Below, piece by piece: positions 8,808 through 17,887 of a stretch of DNA of 64,000 nucleotides. The stretch lies in assembly GCA_015057705.1 (NCBI GenBank), contig SVDU01000011.1, positions 62,001 through 126,000 of the forward strand. Reading direction: 5' to 3'. A program made the translations under genes and the position numbers. Positions within the stretch are counted from its first letter, which is position 1; every line of letters starts with the position of its first letter. The notes under the pieces were generated by a model. The model was not told where the DNA came from. It saw only the letters and a program-made list of their open reading frames with translations, and made no database searches. Source of the DNA: Paenibacillaceae bacterium. Lineage in GTDB: Bacteria; Bacillota; Clostridia; Lachnospirales; Lachnospiraceae.

Positions 8808-9432
8808 AGAACTGGAACGGGTTCGCCCTGAAGAAATAGAAAAGAGAAGCTTTGAAATTATAACACAGGAACTGGGAGATAAGAAACTGGACCCGGAACA
8901 GGAACTGGTAATCAAACGAGTGATTCATACAACGGCAGATTTTGATTATGCCGATCAGCTTATATTTTCGCCCCACGCGGTTAAGCTTGGAATAGAGGCA
9001 TTAAAAGAAGGAATTCCGGTAATTACTGATACCAACATGGGAAAAGCGGGAATCAATAAAAAAGCCCTGGAACGGGCAGGCAGCAGCGTCCAATGTTTTA
9101 TGGCGGATGAGGATGTAGCGGAGGATGCGAAAAACAGGCAGACCACAAGAGCTCATGCCAGCATGGATAAGGCGGCCAGATTGTCTAAGGAATGTATTTT
9201 TGCAATTGGCAATGCACCCACTGCCCTGGTTCATCTTCATGAGCTGATACAGGAAGGAATCATAAAACCCAGATTAATCATCGGTGTACCAGTGGGCTTT
9301 GTTAATGTAATCCAGTCCAAAGAGATGATTTTATCTCTGACCGATGTGCCCTATATTGTGGCGAGAGGAAGAAAAGGTGGCAGTAATGTAGCGGCAGCCA
9401 TTGTCAACGCAATGCTTTATCAGATTTCATAA
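8797..9432 (+). CDS. cbiC: Cobalt-precorrin-8 methylmutase CbiC
   Basis: CbiC moves a methyl group from C-11 to C-12 of the corrin ring, giving cobyrinate. The 211-residue product has the catalytic histidine in RVIHTTAD (His44, matching the active-site His of CobH/CbiC). It also has [26 protein letters not shown] and the C-terminal [17 protein letters not shown]. The ATG at 8797 is chosen because GGAGGAAAG precedes it; a GTG six codons earlier lacks a suitable site. It is the only ring-modifying corrin gene here. The other cbi ring genes must lie elsewhere or be absent. Confidence 0.95.
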   Translation: MEFRELERVRPEEIEKRSFEIITQELGDKKLDPEQELVIKRVIHTTADFDYADQLIFSPHAVKLGIEALKEGIPVITDTNMGKAGINKKALERAGSSVQCFMADEDVAEDAKNRQTTRAHASMDKAARLSKECIFAIGNAPTALVHLHELIQEGIIKPRLIIGVPVGFVNVIQSKEMILSLTDVPYIVARGRKGGSNVAAAIVNAMLYQIS

Positions 9433-9462
9433 CAGTAAGGTTTCTTAAAGGGGTAAAACAGC

Positions 9463-11073
9463 ATGGATCTATACAGTATCATTTTAGTGGATGATGAAGA
9501 AGAAGTCCGCAAAAGCATTATAAAGAAAATTGAATGGCAGTCCGCTGGGTTTAAAGTGGTGGGTGACGCAGAAAACGGGGAAGATGCAATAGAAAAAATA
9601 GAGGTGCTGGAGCCGGATGTAGTGCTGACGGATATCCGGATGCCTTATATGGATGGACTTGCACTGGCAGAGAAAATAAGACAGCGTTATCCGTCTATGA
9701 AAGTTGTTATTTTTTCCGGATACGACGACTTTGAATATGCCCAGAAAGCAATTAAACTAAATGTGACCGAATACATTTTAAAACCTGTTAATGTGGAGGA
9801 ACTTACCTCTATTTTAAAAAGAATTAAAAGCAACCTGGACCGGGAAATTGAGGAAAAACGAAACATTAACAGGCTCAGGGAAAATTACAGAAAGAGCCTT
9901 CCTGTATTCCGTGAGCAGTTCTTTAATGATCTGGTACACAAGAACCTTTCCAACGAAATAGCAGAGCAGAAGCTAAAAGAATACGATATCCCTATCGCTG
10001 GCGCATGGAAATGGATTATAGCAGCTGTTTCAGTTGAACGGGCTGAGGTAAATGATACCCTGAGCCTTCACAGTGAGGAGGAACTGATCCCTGTTTCCGT
10101 TATGCAGATTATCAGGGAAAAACTGGAAGGATATTGCAGATTTGCACTGTTTCAGTCTGTTTTGGAAGCCGAGATGGTAGTGGTGGTAGCTCTCGATGAT
10201 GATTTCATCACCGGACTGATCGATGTATTTGGAGATATCTGCAAGGAAACAAAGAGGATTCTGGAGGTTCCCGTTACCATAGGAATCGGTCACAGCTGTG
10301 AGGAATTATCCAATATCCCATACGCATACCAGTCGGCGATTGATGCTCTTGGTTATAAAGCCATAGCAGGAAAAGGCAGTACCATCTATATCAATGATAT
10401 GGAACCGGTGGGAAGCGGAAAGCTGGAATTTGACAGTGTTTTGGAGGCAGATCTGATTTCTGCCATCAAGTTTGGTCCTGATGGGAAGATTGAAGCGGCT
10501 GTGACACAGATTATTCAGAAAATGGAATCTGCAAAAGTACATTTCAGACAGCAGCAGGTTTATATGTTCGGAGTATTAAACAGTGTGATACAGATGGTAC
10601 AGCAGTATGATCTTGATCTGGAAGAAATTATGGGCTGGGATCTGGAGTCCTTGACATTTTTTGACAAGATGCAAAAAGGGGAATTTGGCACCTGGCTTTA
10701 CAAAGCTGCAGAAAAAATCAATCAGGCGATTAATCAGGAACGTGATCTTACCACAAGACAGGTGATTCAGGAGGCGAGACAGTATATTATGGATCATTAT
10801 CAGAATCCGGATTTATCGGTTGAAATGATCTGCCGCCATCTGCATATGAGTCCGGCTTATTTTTCCACGCTGTTTAAAAAGGAAACCGGACAGGCCTATA
10901 TCGCCTATTTAACTGATCTGCGGTTAAACAAGGCAGTGGAACTGTTAAATAAAACCGAAGATAAAACCTATGTCATTGCGGCAAAGGTGGGGTATCCGGA
11001 GCAAAACTATTTCAGTTATGTGTTTAAAAAGAAATTTGGAGTTTCACCAACTAAATTTCGCGGAGTGAGGTAA
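9463..11073 (+). CDS. YesN-type response regulator with AraC DNA-binding domain
   Basis: A 536-residue transcription factor. The receiver domain (residues 1-120) has the acidic pair Asp10/Asp11, the phospho-acceptor Asp57 in VLTDIRMP and the conserved lysine in YILKPVN. A long middle region (about 130-420) is typical of YesN proteins. The C-terminal AraC/XylS double helix-turn-helix (about 430-536) is clear from ICRHLHMSPAYFSTLFKKETG and VGYPEQNYFSYVFKKKFGVSP. The stop overlaps the next start (TAATG), so it is coupled to its histidine kinase. It most likely activates the adjacent sugar uptake genes; targets are an inference from context. Confidence 0.92.
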   Translation: MDLYSIILVDDEEEVRKSIIKKIEWQSAGFKVVGDAENGEDAIEKIEVLEPDVVLTDIRMPYMDGLALAEKIRQRYPSMKVVIFSGYDDFEYAQKAIKLNVTEYILKPVNVEELTSILKRIKSNLDREIEEKRNINRLRENYRKSLPVFREQFFNDLVHKNLSNEIAEQKLKEYDIPIAGAWKWIIAAVSVERAEVNDTLSLHSEEELIPVSVMQIIREKLEGYCRFALFQSVLEAEMVVVVALDDDFITGLIDVFGDICKETKRILEVPVTIGIGHSCEELSNIPYAYQSAIDALGYKAIAGKGSTIYINDMEPVGSGKLEFDSVLEADLISAIKFGPDGKIEAAVTQIIQKMESAKVHFRQQQVYMFGVLNSVIQMVQQYDLDLEEIMGWDLESLTFFDKMQKGEFGTWLYKAAEKINQAINQERDLTTRQVIQEARQYIMDHYQNPDLSVEMICRHLHMSPAYFSTLFKKETGQAYIAYLTDLRLNKAVELLNKTEDKTYVIAAKVGYPEQNYFSYVFKKKFGVSPTKFRGVR

Positions 11074-12845
11074 TGGAAAAGAAGAATAACAGCATTCGTT
11101 ATACCATTTTCGTATATTTTACCATAACGGCACTTGCCGCAGGCCTGCTTATTTCCCTTTCCTTATACCAGCGTCTTTCCTCTCAGGTTGCAGAGGTGGT
11201 ACAGGAGGAAAATCAGAGCCTGATTAATCAGGTGGCACGGTCTGTGGAATCCTACCTGCGGACTGTTATGAAACTATCTGATTCTCTTTATTATGGGGCT
11301 GTGAAAAATGCAGACCTTTCTTCCCAGTCCATTAATAATGAGATCACCCTTCTGTATGACAATAATAAGGACAATGTGGATAACATTGCCCTTTTCACCC
11401 AGGGCGGAGCAATGGTGGAGTCTGTTCCAGCAGCAAGACTGAAAAAGAATCTTAATATAACAGGGGAGAAATGGTTTTCCAATGCTCTTGAAAAAACGGA
11501 AAACCAGCATTTTTCCGATCCCCACGTTCAGTATATATTTGAAAACAATGAAAACCAGTACCGATGGGTGTTCTCCCTGTCCAGAGCGGTGGAGCTGACA
11601 GAAGGAACGTCTACTACCCAGGGCGTTTTACTGGTGGATTTAAGCTATTCCAGTCTGGAACATCTATTTGAAGGAGTCACCACAGGAAAAGGCGGCTATG
11701 TCTATCTGATCGGTAGCGACGGAGAGATCTTGTATCACCCAAGAATTCAGTTAATTGACTCGGGTCGGCTAAAGGAAAATAATAAAGTGGCATCCGGCTA
11801 TAAGGATGGAATTCACCGTGAAGTTTTTGAAGGGGATAACAGAATTATAACGGTTAAGTCAGTGGGCTATACAGGCTGGAAAATCGTGGGGGTTACGCCT
11901 AATAGCGTGGTTTCCTTAAATACCATCAAAACCAGGCTTTTTATTATATTTATGATTACTCTTATCTTATTTATACTTGTACTGATCAACTCCTATATCT
12001 CATCTCGTATAACAAATCCTATCAAGGAGTTGGAAAAATCCGTAGGAATCCTGGAAGAAGGGGATTTGGAAACTGCAGTTTCCATCGGAGGCTCTTATGA
12101 AATTCAGCATTTGGGTAATTCCATTAAAAATATGGCAATTCAGATCCGCGTCCTGATGGATGATATTGTAACGGAACACGAGGCCAAACGAAAACAGGAA
12201 TTTGACACCCTGCAATCACAAATTAATCCCCATTTTTTATACAATACTCTGGACATTATCGTCTGGATGATTGAAAATGAACAAAAGAACGAAGCAGTTA
12301 AGGCAGTTACTGCACTTGCCCGGTTTTTCCGGATCAGCTTAAGCAAAGGAAAAAGCATAATTACGGTACGGGATGAACTGGAACATGTAAGAAGCTATTT
12401 AATGATCCAGCATATGCGTTTTAAAAATAAATTTTCCTATGAAATTCAGGCGGAGGAAGAATGTATGGAATTAACCAGTTTAAAACTGATTCTGCAGCCG
12501 CTGGTGGAGAATGCCATCTATCATGGCATGGAATTCATGGATGGGGAGGGGGAGATAAAATTATCGGTGATGCGAAAGGAAGATAATCTGATTATCCAGG
12601 TTTCCGATAATGGACTGGGTATGACGGAAGAACAGGTAAAAAGCCTCTTTTCCCATGAGGTTCATGTTACCTCTAAAAAGGGTTCCGGCATTGGAGTGAA
12701 GAATGTAAATGAAAGAATCAAGCTTTATTTTGGGGAAAATTACGGGTTAACCATTGATTCCGAGCCTGATGAGGGAACCACCATTACCATTCTCCTCCCT
12801 GCTGTTCCTTATGATTCCGTTTTAGAAAAGGAGAAACGATCATGA
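11073..12845 (+). CDS. YesM-type sensor histidine kinase
   Basis: A 590-residue membrane kinase of the LytS/YesM group. There is a membrane helix near residues 12-30, an extracytoplasmic dCache-like sensor, a second helix near 288-310, HAMP from about 312 to 365, then the His_kinase domain. Its phospho-acceptor is in QINPHFLYNTL (about residue 383), followed by an HATPase_c domain with LVENAIYHGM and the glycine-rich GSGIGVKNVNERI. The start overlaps the response regulator stop, and the end overlaps the next gene by four bases. Partner proteins encoded just after it suggest that ligand recognition involves a separate binding protein. Confidence 0.93.
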   Translation: MEKKNNSIRYTIFVYFTITALAAGLLISLSLYQRLSSQVAEVVQEENQSLINQVARSVESYLRTVMKLSDSLYYGAVKNADLSSQSINNEITLLYDNNKDNVDNIALFTQGGAMVESVPAARLKKNLNITGEKWFSNALEKTENQHFSDPHVQYIFENNENQYRWVFSLSRAVELTEGTSTTQGVLLVDLSYSSLEHLFEGVTTGKGGYVYLIGSDGEILYHPRIQLIDSGRLKENNKVASGYKDGIHREVFEGDNRIITVKSVGYTGWKIVGVTPNSVVSLNTIKTRLFIIFMITLILFILVLINSYISSRITNPIKELEKSVGILEEGDLETAVSIGGSYEIQHLGNSIKNMAIQIRVLMDDIVTEHEAKRKQEFDTLQSQINPHFLYNTLDIIVWMIENEQKNEAVKAVTALARFFRISLSKGKSIITVRDELEHVRSYLMIQHMRFKNKFSYEIQAEEECMELTSLKLILQPLVENAIYHGMEFMDGEGEIKLSVMRKEDNLIIQVSDNGLGMTEEQVKSLFSHEVHVTSKKGSGIGVKNVNERIKLYFGENYGLTIDSEPDEGTTITILLPAVPYDSVLEKEKRS

Positions 12846-13813
12846 CAAAACAGGAAAAAATTTTGTGGGTAATTTTGCCGGTAGTGCTTGTGATCCTGTT
12901 TCTTTTGTCATCCACGGATTTGATCATTAAGGAAAAAAAGACGGTAATTTATCCAATTTCCATTATTATCAGCGATACCTCGGATGATTATTTTGCCAAT
13001 TTCAGAAAAGGTGTGGATAAGGCGGCGGAAGAATATAATGTTGACGTTAGTTTTATTACCCTATATGAAAAGGGGGATCAGGATCAGCAGCTGGAGCTGG
13101 TAAAACGGGAGATTAATGACGGAGCGTTAGCGGTTGTGTTAGTTCCGGTAAAGCCGGAAGAATGCGCCAAAAAAATGGATGATATGGTTTTAAACTGTCC
13201 TGCAGTCATTGTTGGTAACTTAATTCCCAATGAGAAGGTGAAAAGCGGGATTGCGCCGGATTTTGAAGAGGAAGGGCGCAAGCTGGGACAGGCAATTGCA
13301 AGGGAGAATTCTCCTGGTAAACCAGTATGGATCTTTATGGAAGGGTTAGACTATGGATACAACCGGGATATTTATGCAGGTGCTGAAAGTGAACTTAAGA
13401 AAGCCGGTTTTACTGTGAAAATTTATAAAAAGACCATGGAAGAGACCTTTCGCAAGGCTATAGAAGGACTGGTCTATCCAGGGAGCGAAAAAGTGATTAT
13501 AGCAGCGATTGATACGAAAAGTCTCGACGAAACGGCAGAAATTATTGCAGGAAGTCCGGTTTATGGCAGTTATGTGGAGGGTCTTTACGGGGTAGGAAGT
13601 ACCACCAGGCTTTTAACTGATCTGGACAACGGAGTGATAAAAGGACTGGTGGTAAGTGATCAGTTTGATGCGGGGTACAGGAGCATTGAAAAAGCGGTTG
13701 AGTCGGTCCACAGAGGATTTCAAAAGGAGCAGATTGTACTGGATTCTTATTATATCCGAAGAGAAGATTTAAGAGAGAGCAAATTCGAAAAAATCTTATA
13801 TCCGATTGACTAA
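12842..13813 (+). CDS. Membrane-anchored sugar-binding protein, probable co-sensor
   Basis: The 323-residue product begins with one hydrophobic helix (residues about 9-24). It has no lipobox cysteine and no convincing cleavage site, so it is probably a tethered extracytoplasmic protein. The rest resembles periplasmic-binding-protein type 1 (LacI/RbsB-like) domains: YPISIIISDTSDDYFANFRKGVDKAAEEY at the start and DGALAVVLVPV, IAAIDTKSLDETAEII later. Its ATG overlaps the kinase stop (ATGA). The arrangement resembles XylFII-LytS systems, in which an anchored xylose-binding protein contacts the kinase sensor. The sugar is unknown. It lacks the calcium-loop seen in the next three paralogues. Confidence 0.8.
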   Translation: MTKQEKILWVILPVVLVILFLLSSTDLIIKEKKTVIYPISIIISDTSDDYFANFRKGVDKAAEEYNVDVSFITLYEKGDQDQQLELVKREINDGALAVVLVPVKPEECAKKMDDMVLNCPAVIVGNLIPNEKVKSGIAPDFEEEGRKLGQAIARENSPGKPVWIFMEGLDYGYNRDIYAGAESELKKAGFTVKIYKKTMEETFRKAIEGLVYPGSEKVIIAAIDTKSLDETAEIIAGSPVYGSYVEGLYGVGSTTRLLTDLDNGVIKGLVVSDQFDAGYRSIEKAVESVHRGFQKEQIVLDSYYIRREDLRESKFEKILYPID

Positions 13814-13826
13814 TGGGGGAATAGAA

Positions 13827-14849
13827 ATGAAAAAAAAATATGGAGTGCTGGCAGCGGTTATTATTTTGTTTGTTGTTGTTCTGGGCTTTTTTTATCAGAA
13901 CTATAAATCCGGGAAAAAAGAAGGGAACAAAGCAGTTCGCATTGGGGTGACTTTATACCGGGGAGATGATTCATTTATTAATACCATAAGGGGAAAATTA
14001 GAAGATCAGGCCAAGGAATATGAAAAGAACACCGGGATTAAGGTTGTTATGGAAATCGTGGATGCAAAGGGAAACCAGAATACCCAGAACAGCCAGGTAG
14101 ACCGTTTTATTTCCCTGGGGTATGATGCAATCTGTGTCAATATGGTTGACCGGTCGGCTGCATCAAATATTATCGGAAAAGCAATGGATGCAGATACGCC
14201 AGTAGTATTTTTTAACCGGGAGCCGGTGGAAGAGGATATGCGGCGCTGGGAAAAGCTTTACTATGTAGGGGAAAATGCAAAAGAGTCCGCTACGCTCCAG
14301 GGAAATATGCTGGTAGAAGCTTACAAGGCTGACCCGACTTCTCTGGATATAAACGGAGATGGTAAGGTGAACTATGTCCTTTTGGAAGGAGAGAGCAGCC
14401 ATCAGGATTCTCTGATCAGAACCGAGTGGTCTATTCAGACGCTAAAGGATGGAGGGGTACCTCTGGAAAAGATTACGGGCGCCATAGCAAACTGGGACAG
14501 AAGCCAGGCTTCTGCCTGGATGGAGCAGTGGCTGACCCAGTATCCGGATGAAATTGAGGTAGTGATCTGCAATAATGATGATATGGCACTGGGAGCAGCG
14601 GATGCCATTGAACGCAAGGGAAGCTCCAGGCCAATCAAGGTAGTTGGTATTGACGGGACACCTCAGGGAATTGAAGGCGTCCGGGAAGGAAAACTGTTTG
14701 GTACAGTACAATGTGACAGCGATGAGTATGCCGGAGTGATTTTTAAAATTGCGGCAGCGGAGGCTCTTGGTAAAAATGTACAGGAAACAGTGGATTTAAG
14801 CCGGGATAAGTATTATGAATGCAGACAAAATACCCTGACTGCCAAATAG
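13827..14849 (+). CDS. Galactose-type sugar-binding protein with uncleaved N-terminal helix
   Basis: This 340-residue protein is homologous to the galactose/glucose-binding protein MglB. It has VRIGVTLYRGDDSFINTIRG, NREPVEEDMRRWEKLYYVG and CNNDDMALGAADAIE. The loop DINGDGKVNY resembles the EF-hand-like calcium site of galactose-binding proteins. The N-terminus is a hydrophobic helix (residues 5-24) with no lipobox Cys, so it may stay membrane-anchored and act in sensing rather than uptake. The ATG at 13827 follows GGGGGAATAG. An upstream in-frame TTG overlaps the previous stop and is less likely. It lies 13 bases after the putative co-sensor gene. Confidence 0.8.
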   Translation: MKKKYGVLAAVIILFVVVLGFFYQNYKSGKKEGNKAVRIGVTLYRGDDSFINTIRGKLEDQAKEYEKNTGIKVVMEIVDAKGNQNTQNSQVDRFISLGYDAICVNMVDRSAASNIIGKAMDADTPVVFFNREPVEEDMRRWEKLYYVGENAKESATLQGNMLVEAYKADPTSLDINGDGKVNYVLLEGESSHQDSLIRTEWSIQTLKDGGVPLEKITGAIANWDRSQASAWMEQWLTQYPDEIEVVICNNDDMALGAADAIERKGSSRPIKVVGIDGTPQGIEGVREGKLFGTVQCDSDEYAGVIFKIAAAEALGKNVQETVDLSRDKYYECRQNTLTAK

Positions 14850-14949
14850 GAAAATAGGAAAATTGGCATTTATCAATAAAAAATTATAAAAAAACTGAGT
14901 AAATCATGAAAAATCTAAAAAATTCGATACATATACCAAGAAAATTATA

Positions 14950-14978
14950 TGGAATAGTGCACAAAATAAAGTTATAAT
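14950..14978 (+). promoter_or_regulatory. Probable promoter of mglBAC
   Basis: A perfect TATAAT at 14973-14978 lies 66 bases before the mglB ATG. At 17-base spacing upstream is TGGAAT (14950-14955), a poor match to the -35 consensus, which would fit dependence on an activator such as the adjacent YesN-type regulator. Confidence 0.5.
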
Positions 14979-15043
14979 GTGCATGTCGATGAGGTAAAAG
15001 TACCAATCGAACACAATTATATAATGATAAGGGAGGATTTATC

Positions 15044-16171
15044 ATGAGATTACTCAAAAAAGTAGTAGCAGTAGGTCTCGCTTCTGCAATGGTATTTGCC
15101 ATGGCAGGCTGCGGTTCCAGCTCAAAGGCCACAACAGCAGCATCTGAGGCAGCGACCACTGCAGCAGAAACAAAGAAGGAAGAGACCAAATCAGCAGAAA
15201 CTACTGCAGCAGCTGTTAAAAATGCAGTAGGCGGGGATTTAGCTGATAAGAAAGTTGGTATTTCCATTTACAAATTCGATGATAACTTCATGACACTTTA
15301 TCGTACAGAACTTCAGCGCTATTTAACTGAAGACCTGGGCTTTAAGAAAGATAATGTAGTAATTCAGGATGGTAAGGGCGATCAGGCAGAACAGACCAAC
15401 CAGATCCAGAACTTCATTACCCAGAAATATGACGTACTTATTTTAAATCTTGTTCAGGCTTCTTCCGCTCCAGAAATCACAAATATGTGTAAAGAAGCAG
15501 GAATCCCTGTTGTTTACATTAACCGTGAGCCAGATCCAGAAGAAGAGCAGAGATGGAAAGATGAAAAGATCAATGCAACTTATGTAGGATGTGATGCAAG
15601 ACAGTCCGGAACCTATCAGGGTGAAGAAATTCTTGAAACTTCCAACAAGGGCGATATCAACGGCGACGGCGTAGTTAACTACATCATGATCCAGGGTGAC
15701 CCGGAGAACGTAGATGCTCAGTACAGAACCGAATTCTCTGTAAAAGCACTGACTGACAAGGGCGTAAAAGTAAAAGAGCTCTTAAAACAGCGTGGTGACT
15801 GGGATCAGGCAAAAGCTCAGCAGATTGCTCAGGATGCTCTGACACAGTATGGCGATCAGATCGAAGTTATCTTCTGCAACAACGATGCTATGGCACTTGG
15901 TGCACTTCAGGCAATCGAAGCAGCTGGACGTACTGTAAACAAAGATATCTATTTAGTAGGTGTTGATGCGTTAACAGAAGCTGTTCAGAACGTTATTGAT
16001 GACAAACAGACTGGTACAGTATTTAACGATCATTTCTCTCAGGCTCAGACAGCAAGCGATATGGCTGCCAAGTTCTTAAAGGGTGATTCTGTTGACAACG
16101 TTAACATGGTAGACTATATCAAAGTTACCAAGGCAAATGCACAGGATACTCTTGATAAATTAAAAAAATAA
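15044..16171 (+). CDS. mglB: Galactose/methyl-galactoside ABC transporter binding lipoprotein
   Basis: Extracellular lipoprotein delivering galactose-type sugars to the MglAC importer. The signal peptide ends in the lipobox AMAGC (Cys23) followed by a Ser/Thr/Ala/Glu-rich linker to about residue 62. The type 1 periplasmic-binding fold follows: VGISIYKFDDNFMTLYR, INREPDPEEEQRWK, DINGDGVVNY as a calcium-loop, and VIFCNNDAMALGALQAIEAAG. It starts with ATG after GGGAGG. Codon choice looks more biased to preferred codons than in its neighbours, which fits high expression. A terminator then the repeat pair at 16230-16322 separate it from mglA. Confidence 0.92.
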   Translation: MRLLKKVVAVGLASAMVFAMAGCGSSSKATTAASEAATTAAETKKEETKSAETTAAAVKNAVGGDLADKKVGISIYKFDDNFMTLYRTELQRYLTEDLGFKKDNVVIQDGKGDQAEQTNQIQNFITQKYDVLILNLVQASSAPEITNMCKEAGIPVVYINREPDPEEEQRWKDEKINATYVGCDARQSGTYQGEEILETSNKGDINGDGVVNYIMIQGDPENVDAQYRTEFSVKALTDKGVKVKELLKQRGDWDQAKAQQIAQDALTQYGDQIEVIFCNNDAMALGALQAIEAAGRTVNKDIYLVGVDALTEAVQNVIDDKQTGTVFNDHFSQAQTASDMAAKFLKGDSVDNVNMVDYIKVTKANAQDTLDKLKK

Positions 16172-16189
16172 TATCCAGCAGCCGAAATG

Positions 16190-16220
16190 CGGGTGTGTCG
16201 GTAAGGCACACCCGATTTTT
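16190..16220 (+). terminator. Intrinsic terminator between mglB and mglA
   Basis: CGGGTGTG at 16190-16197 pairs with CACACCCG at 16207-16214 and is followed by ATTTTT. Partial termination here would leave much binding-protein mRNA and less of the ATPase and permease, the usual stoichiometry of such importers. Confidence 0.8.
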
Positions 16221-16229
16221 AAAAGTTAG

Positions 16230-16322
16230 AGGTATCCCTTTATGTCCGGAAAAACGGACAGATTAATGAAATACCTTAACAGGTATCCCTTTATGTCCGG
16301 AAAAACGGACAGATTAATGAAA
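16230..16322 (+). repeat. Two-copy 42-base direct repeat with paired hairpins before mglA
   Basis: Two identical 42-base copies lie at 16230-16271 and 16281-16322 (period 51). Each has GGTATCCCTTTATG, then the hairpin TGTCCG/CGGACA around an A-rich loop, then GATTAATGAAA. Between copies, ATACCT 16271-16276 pairs with AGGTAT 16281-16286. The last copy runs into the mglA ribosome site AAAGGAG. The same architecture with different stem sequences occurs four times before clpX (27701-27920), so this is a dispersed element rather than a local accident. Confidence 0.9.
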
Positions 16323-16333
16323 GGAGAAGCGGG

Positions 16334-17887
16334 ATGGCAGAGAATTACAGACTGGAAATGGTTGGAATCAGCAAATCCTTCCCTGGCGTCAAAGCGCTCG
16401 ATAAAATCAATTTAAAAGTACGTCCCGGTACCGTTCACGCTCTGATGGGAGAGAACGGAGCAGGTAAGTCAACACTGATGAAATGCCTGTTTGGCATATA
16501 CAAGATGGATGAAGGTGAGGTCCTGATTGATGGTGCGAAGGTGAGTATAGCCAATCCGGATGATGCACTTCACAAAGGCCTTGCTATGGTACACCAGGAA
16601 CTTCAGCCGGTACCGGCTCGCTCTATTGCAGAGAATATGTATCTCGGACGGTTTCCAATATATAAAATAGGACCGCTTAAAGTAATTGATCATAAAACCA
16701 TGAATGCAGAAGCAGAAAAGTGGTTAAAAGATGTTAAAATGACGTTCAATCCCAAAGCAAAACTTGGGACCTTATCAATCGGACAAATGCAGTCAGTAGA
16801 AATTGCAAAGGCAGTCAGCCAGAATGCAAAACTGGTGATTCTGGATGAACCTACTTCATCACTGACTGATAATGAGGTAGAAGCGCTGTTCCGTATTATC
16901 AGGGACTTAAAGTCCCGCGGAGTTTCTATGATATATATCAGCCATAAAATGGCAGAGATCAGACAGATTGCAGATGACATCACCATCATGCGGGATGGAA
17001 CTTACGTTGGTTCATGGGAAGTGGCAGATATCTCTGACGAAGAGATTGTAAAACAGATGGTAGGAAGAGAACTGGGAAATGTTTACCCTCCAAAGGATGA
17101 TTACCGGACAGATGAAACCGTTTTAAAGGTAAGCCATTTAAGCAGTATTCATGAACGTTCTTTTCAGGATTGCTCCTTTGAACTGAAAAAAGGAGAGATT
17201 CTTGGATTCGGCGGCCTGGTAGGAGCTCAGAGAACCGAATTAATGGAAGCCATATTCGGAATGAGGAATATTTCCGGGGGAGAAGTTGAAGTCCTTGGAA
17301 AAAAGGTTGAGATTAAATGCCCCAAGGATGCCATCGGCGATTCAGTGGGAATGATTACAGAAGACCGAAGAGGAAACGGAATCTTTGGATGCTTAAGCAT
17401 TTCTGACAATACAGCCATTGCTTCTTACCGCAATTATACAACAGCGGGAGTGATTCAGAAGAAGAAAGTAGCATCGGTTGTAAAGGACAGCATTGCAAAG
17501 CTGAGCATAAAAACTCCCAACGACAGGACGCAGATCCAGTCCCTTTCCGGTGGAAATCAGCAAAAAGTAATTATTGCCAGATGGCTGGCAAGCAATCCTG
17601 AAATCTTAATCATGGATGAGCCGACAAGAGGTATCGATGTAGGTGCAAAGTATGAGATATATCAGATTATGATTGACCTTGTAAAGCAGGGAAAATCCAT
17701 CATCATGATTTCCTCTGAAATGCCGGAGCTAATCGGTATGTCTAACCGGATTATCGTAATGTGCGGCGGACGAATCACAGGAGAAGTAGAGGATAGTGAG
17801 GCAACCCAGGAGAAAATCATGGCATATGCCACTAAATTCGATATAAACAAAACGGAAAATAATTCCAAACAGGAGGTTAAGTCATGA
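16334..17887 (+). CDS. mglA: Galactose-type sugar ABC transporter ATP-binding protein
   Basis: Duplicated ABC ATPase (517 residues) energising sugar import at the cytoplasmic face. The first domain has Walker A GENGAGKST near residue 40, signature LSIGQMQ and Walker B LVILDEPTSS. The second domain has a degenerate Walker A (GLVGAQRTE), signature LSGGNQQK and Walker B ILIMDEPTRGIDVG, as usual for the MglA/RbsA type. The ATG at 16334 follows AAAGGAG provided by the end of the repeat array. The stop overlaps the mglC ATG by four bases. Confidence 0.94.
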   Translation: MAENYRLEMVGISKSFPGVKALDKINLKVRPGTVHALMGENGAGKSTLMKCLFGIYKMDEGEVLIDGAKVSIANPDDALHKGLAMVHQELQPVPARSIAENMYLGRFPIYKIGPLKVIDHKTMNAEAEKWLKDVKMTFNPKAKLGTLSIGQMQSVEIAKAVSQNAKLVILDEPTSSLTDNEVEALFRIIRDLKSRGVSMIYISHKMAEIRQIADDITIMRDGTYVGSWEVADISDEEIVKQMVGRELGNVYPPKDDYRTDETVLKVSHLSSIHERSFQDCSFELKKGEILGFGGLVGAQRTELMEAIFGMRNISGGEVEVLGKKVEIKCPKDAIGDSVGMITEDRRGNGIFGCLSISDNTAIASYRNYTTAGVIQKKKVASVVKDSIAKLSIKTPNDRTQIQSLSGGNQQKVIIARWLASNPEILIMDEPTRGIDVGAKYEIYQIMIDLVKQGKSIIMISSEMPELIGMSNRIIVMCGGRITGEVEDSEATQEKIMAYATKFDINKTENNSKQEVKS

